A stretch of DNA of 52,158 bases from Peptococcaceae bacterium UBA6116 (lineage in GTDB: Bacteria; Bacillota; Desulfitobacteriia; Desulfitobacteriales; Syntrophobotulaceae). The first letter of the stretch is position 1. Every line of letters starts with the position of its first letter. Below the pieces are notes generated by a model. It was not told the DNA's origin, did not search any database, and saw only the letters and a list, made by a program, of their open reading frames with translations. The position numbers and the translations under genes were made by a program. The stretch lies in contig DIWC01000049.1 in assembly GCA_002423425.1 (NCBI GenBank), positions 72,963-125,120 of the forward strand, given 5' to 3'. Positions 52,158 to 52,158 of this stretch are shown here, piece by piece.

Positions 52158-52158
52158 C

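Overview
The window reads as chromosome of an anaerobic, endospore-forming, low-GC member of the Clostridia, most like the Peptococcaceae/Desulfitobacteriaceae group. The basis is the gene content: a six-subunit Ech-type [NiFe] hydrogenase with Hyp maturation factors, Spo0A, SpoVB and PdaB-like sporulation genes, a clostridial monocluster ferredoxin, and small Firmicute families (YpmA/DUF4264-like, TIGR04086, YitT, stand-alone FlhB-like). The species cannot be fixed from sequence reading alone. Most genes lie on the minus strand.

Layout. 1-4.4 kb: an M15 cell-wall peptidase, then a plus-strand cadmium/zinc/lead resistance unit (cadC-cadA) with a clear promoter and operator. It abuts a decayed piece of a LigD-type polymerase and a GC-rich palindromic element. 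4.4-8 kb: ilvE, a small coiled-coil/membrane protein, thpR, a broken methyltransferase-like fragment, a ~460-nt stretch that looks like a structured non-coding RNA with its own terminator, and a nitroreductase. 8-18.5 kb: an LtaS-like sulfatase-fold enzyme, hypEDC, hypB, hypA and echFEDCBA, all on the minus strand. Transcription runs echA to echF, then hypA and hypB to a terminator; a second promoter serves hypCDE and the LtaS-like gene. Ech couples ferredoxin oxidation to H2 evolution and ion pumping, and HypA-E build its NiFe centre. HypF is not in the window.

18.9-30.5 kb: an aminotransferase, an EF-G-like GTPase, spoVB, surE, a YpmA-like gene, folE, a small MITE-like element, a TPR protein, a degenerate phospholipase-D-like lipoprotein, an HTH protein, panB, a TIGR04086 membrane protein and a 43-codon Lgt-like microprotein. 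30.5-38 kb: an FtsA-like ATPase with a long C-terminal extension, pfkA, a DnaA paralogue, glnA, an unknown protein and a second TPR protein. 38-43.2 kb: a small membrane protein, a PdaB-like deacetylase whose ribosome binding site lies in the preceding terminator stem, pabC and a fused pabA-pabB (folate branch), and a YitT protein.

43.2-52.2 kb: tRNA-Arg(CCG) followed at once by two opposed arrays of short GGGGACA/TGTCCCC repeats, a thymidylate kinase lacking the Walker A lysine, spo0A, a ferredoxin, two unknown small proteins, pssA, a DinG-like helicase, a flagellar-export-like pair (FliK-like and FlhB-like), trxA and csoR with its operator.

The least explained parts are the candidate RNA at 6871-7335, the repeat array after the tRNA, the mini-element at 25682-25832, and several conserved proteins that have lost canonical catalytic or binding residues (Tmk, the PLD-like lipoprotein, the DnaA paralogue, the DinG exonuclease region). 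No CRISPR array, phage module, rRNA operon or intact transposase gene was seen.
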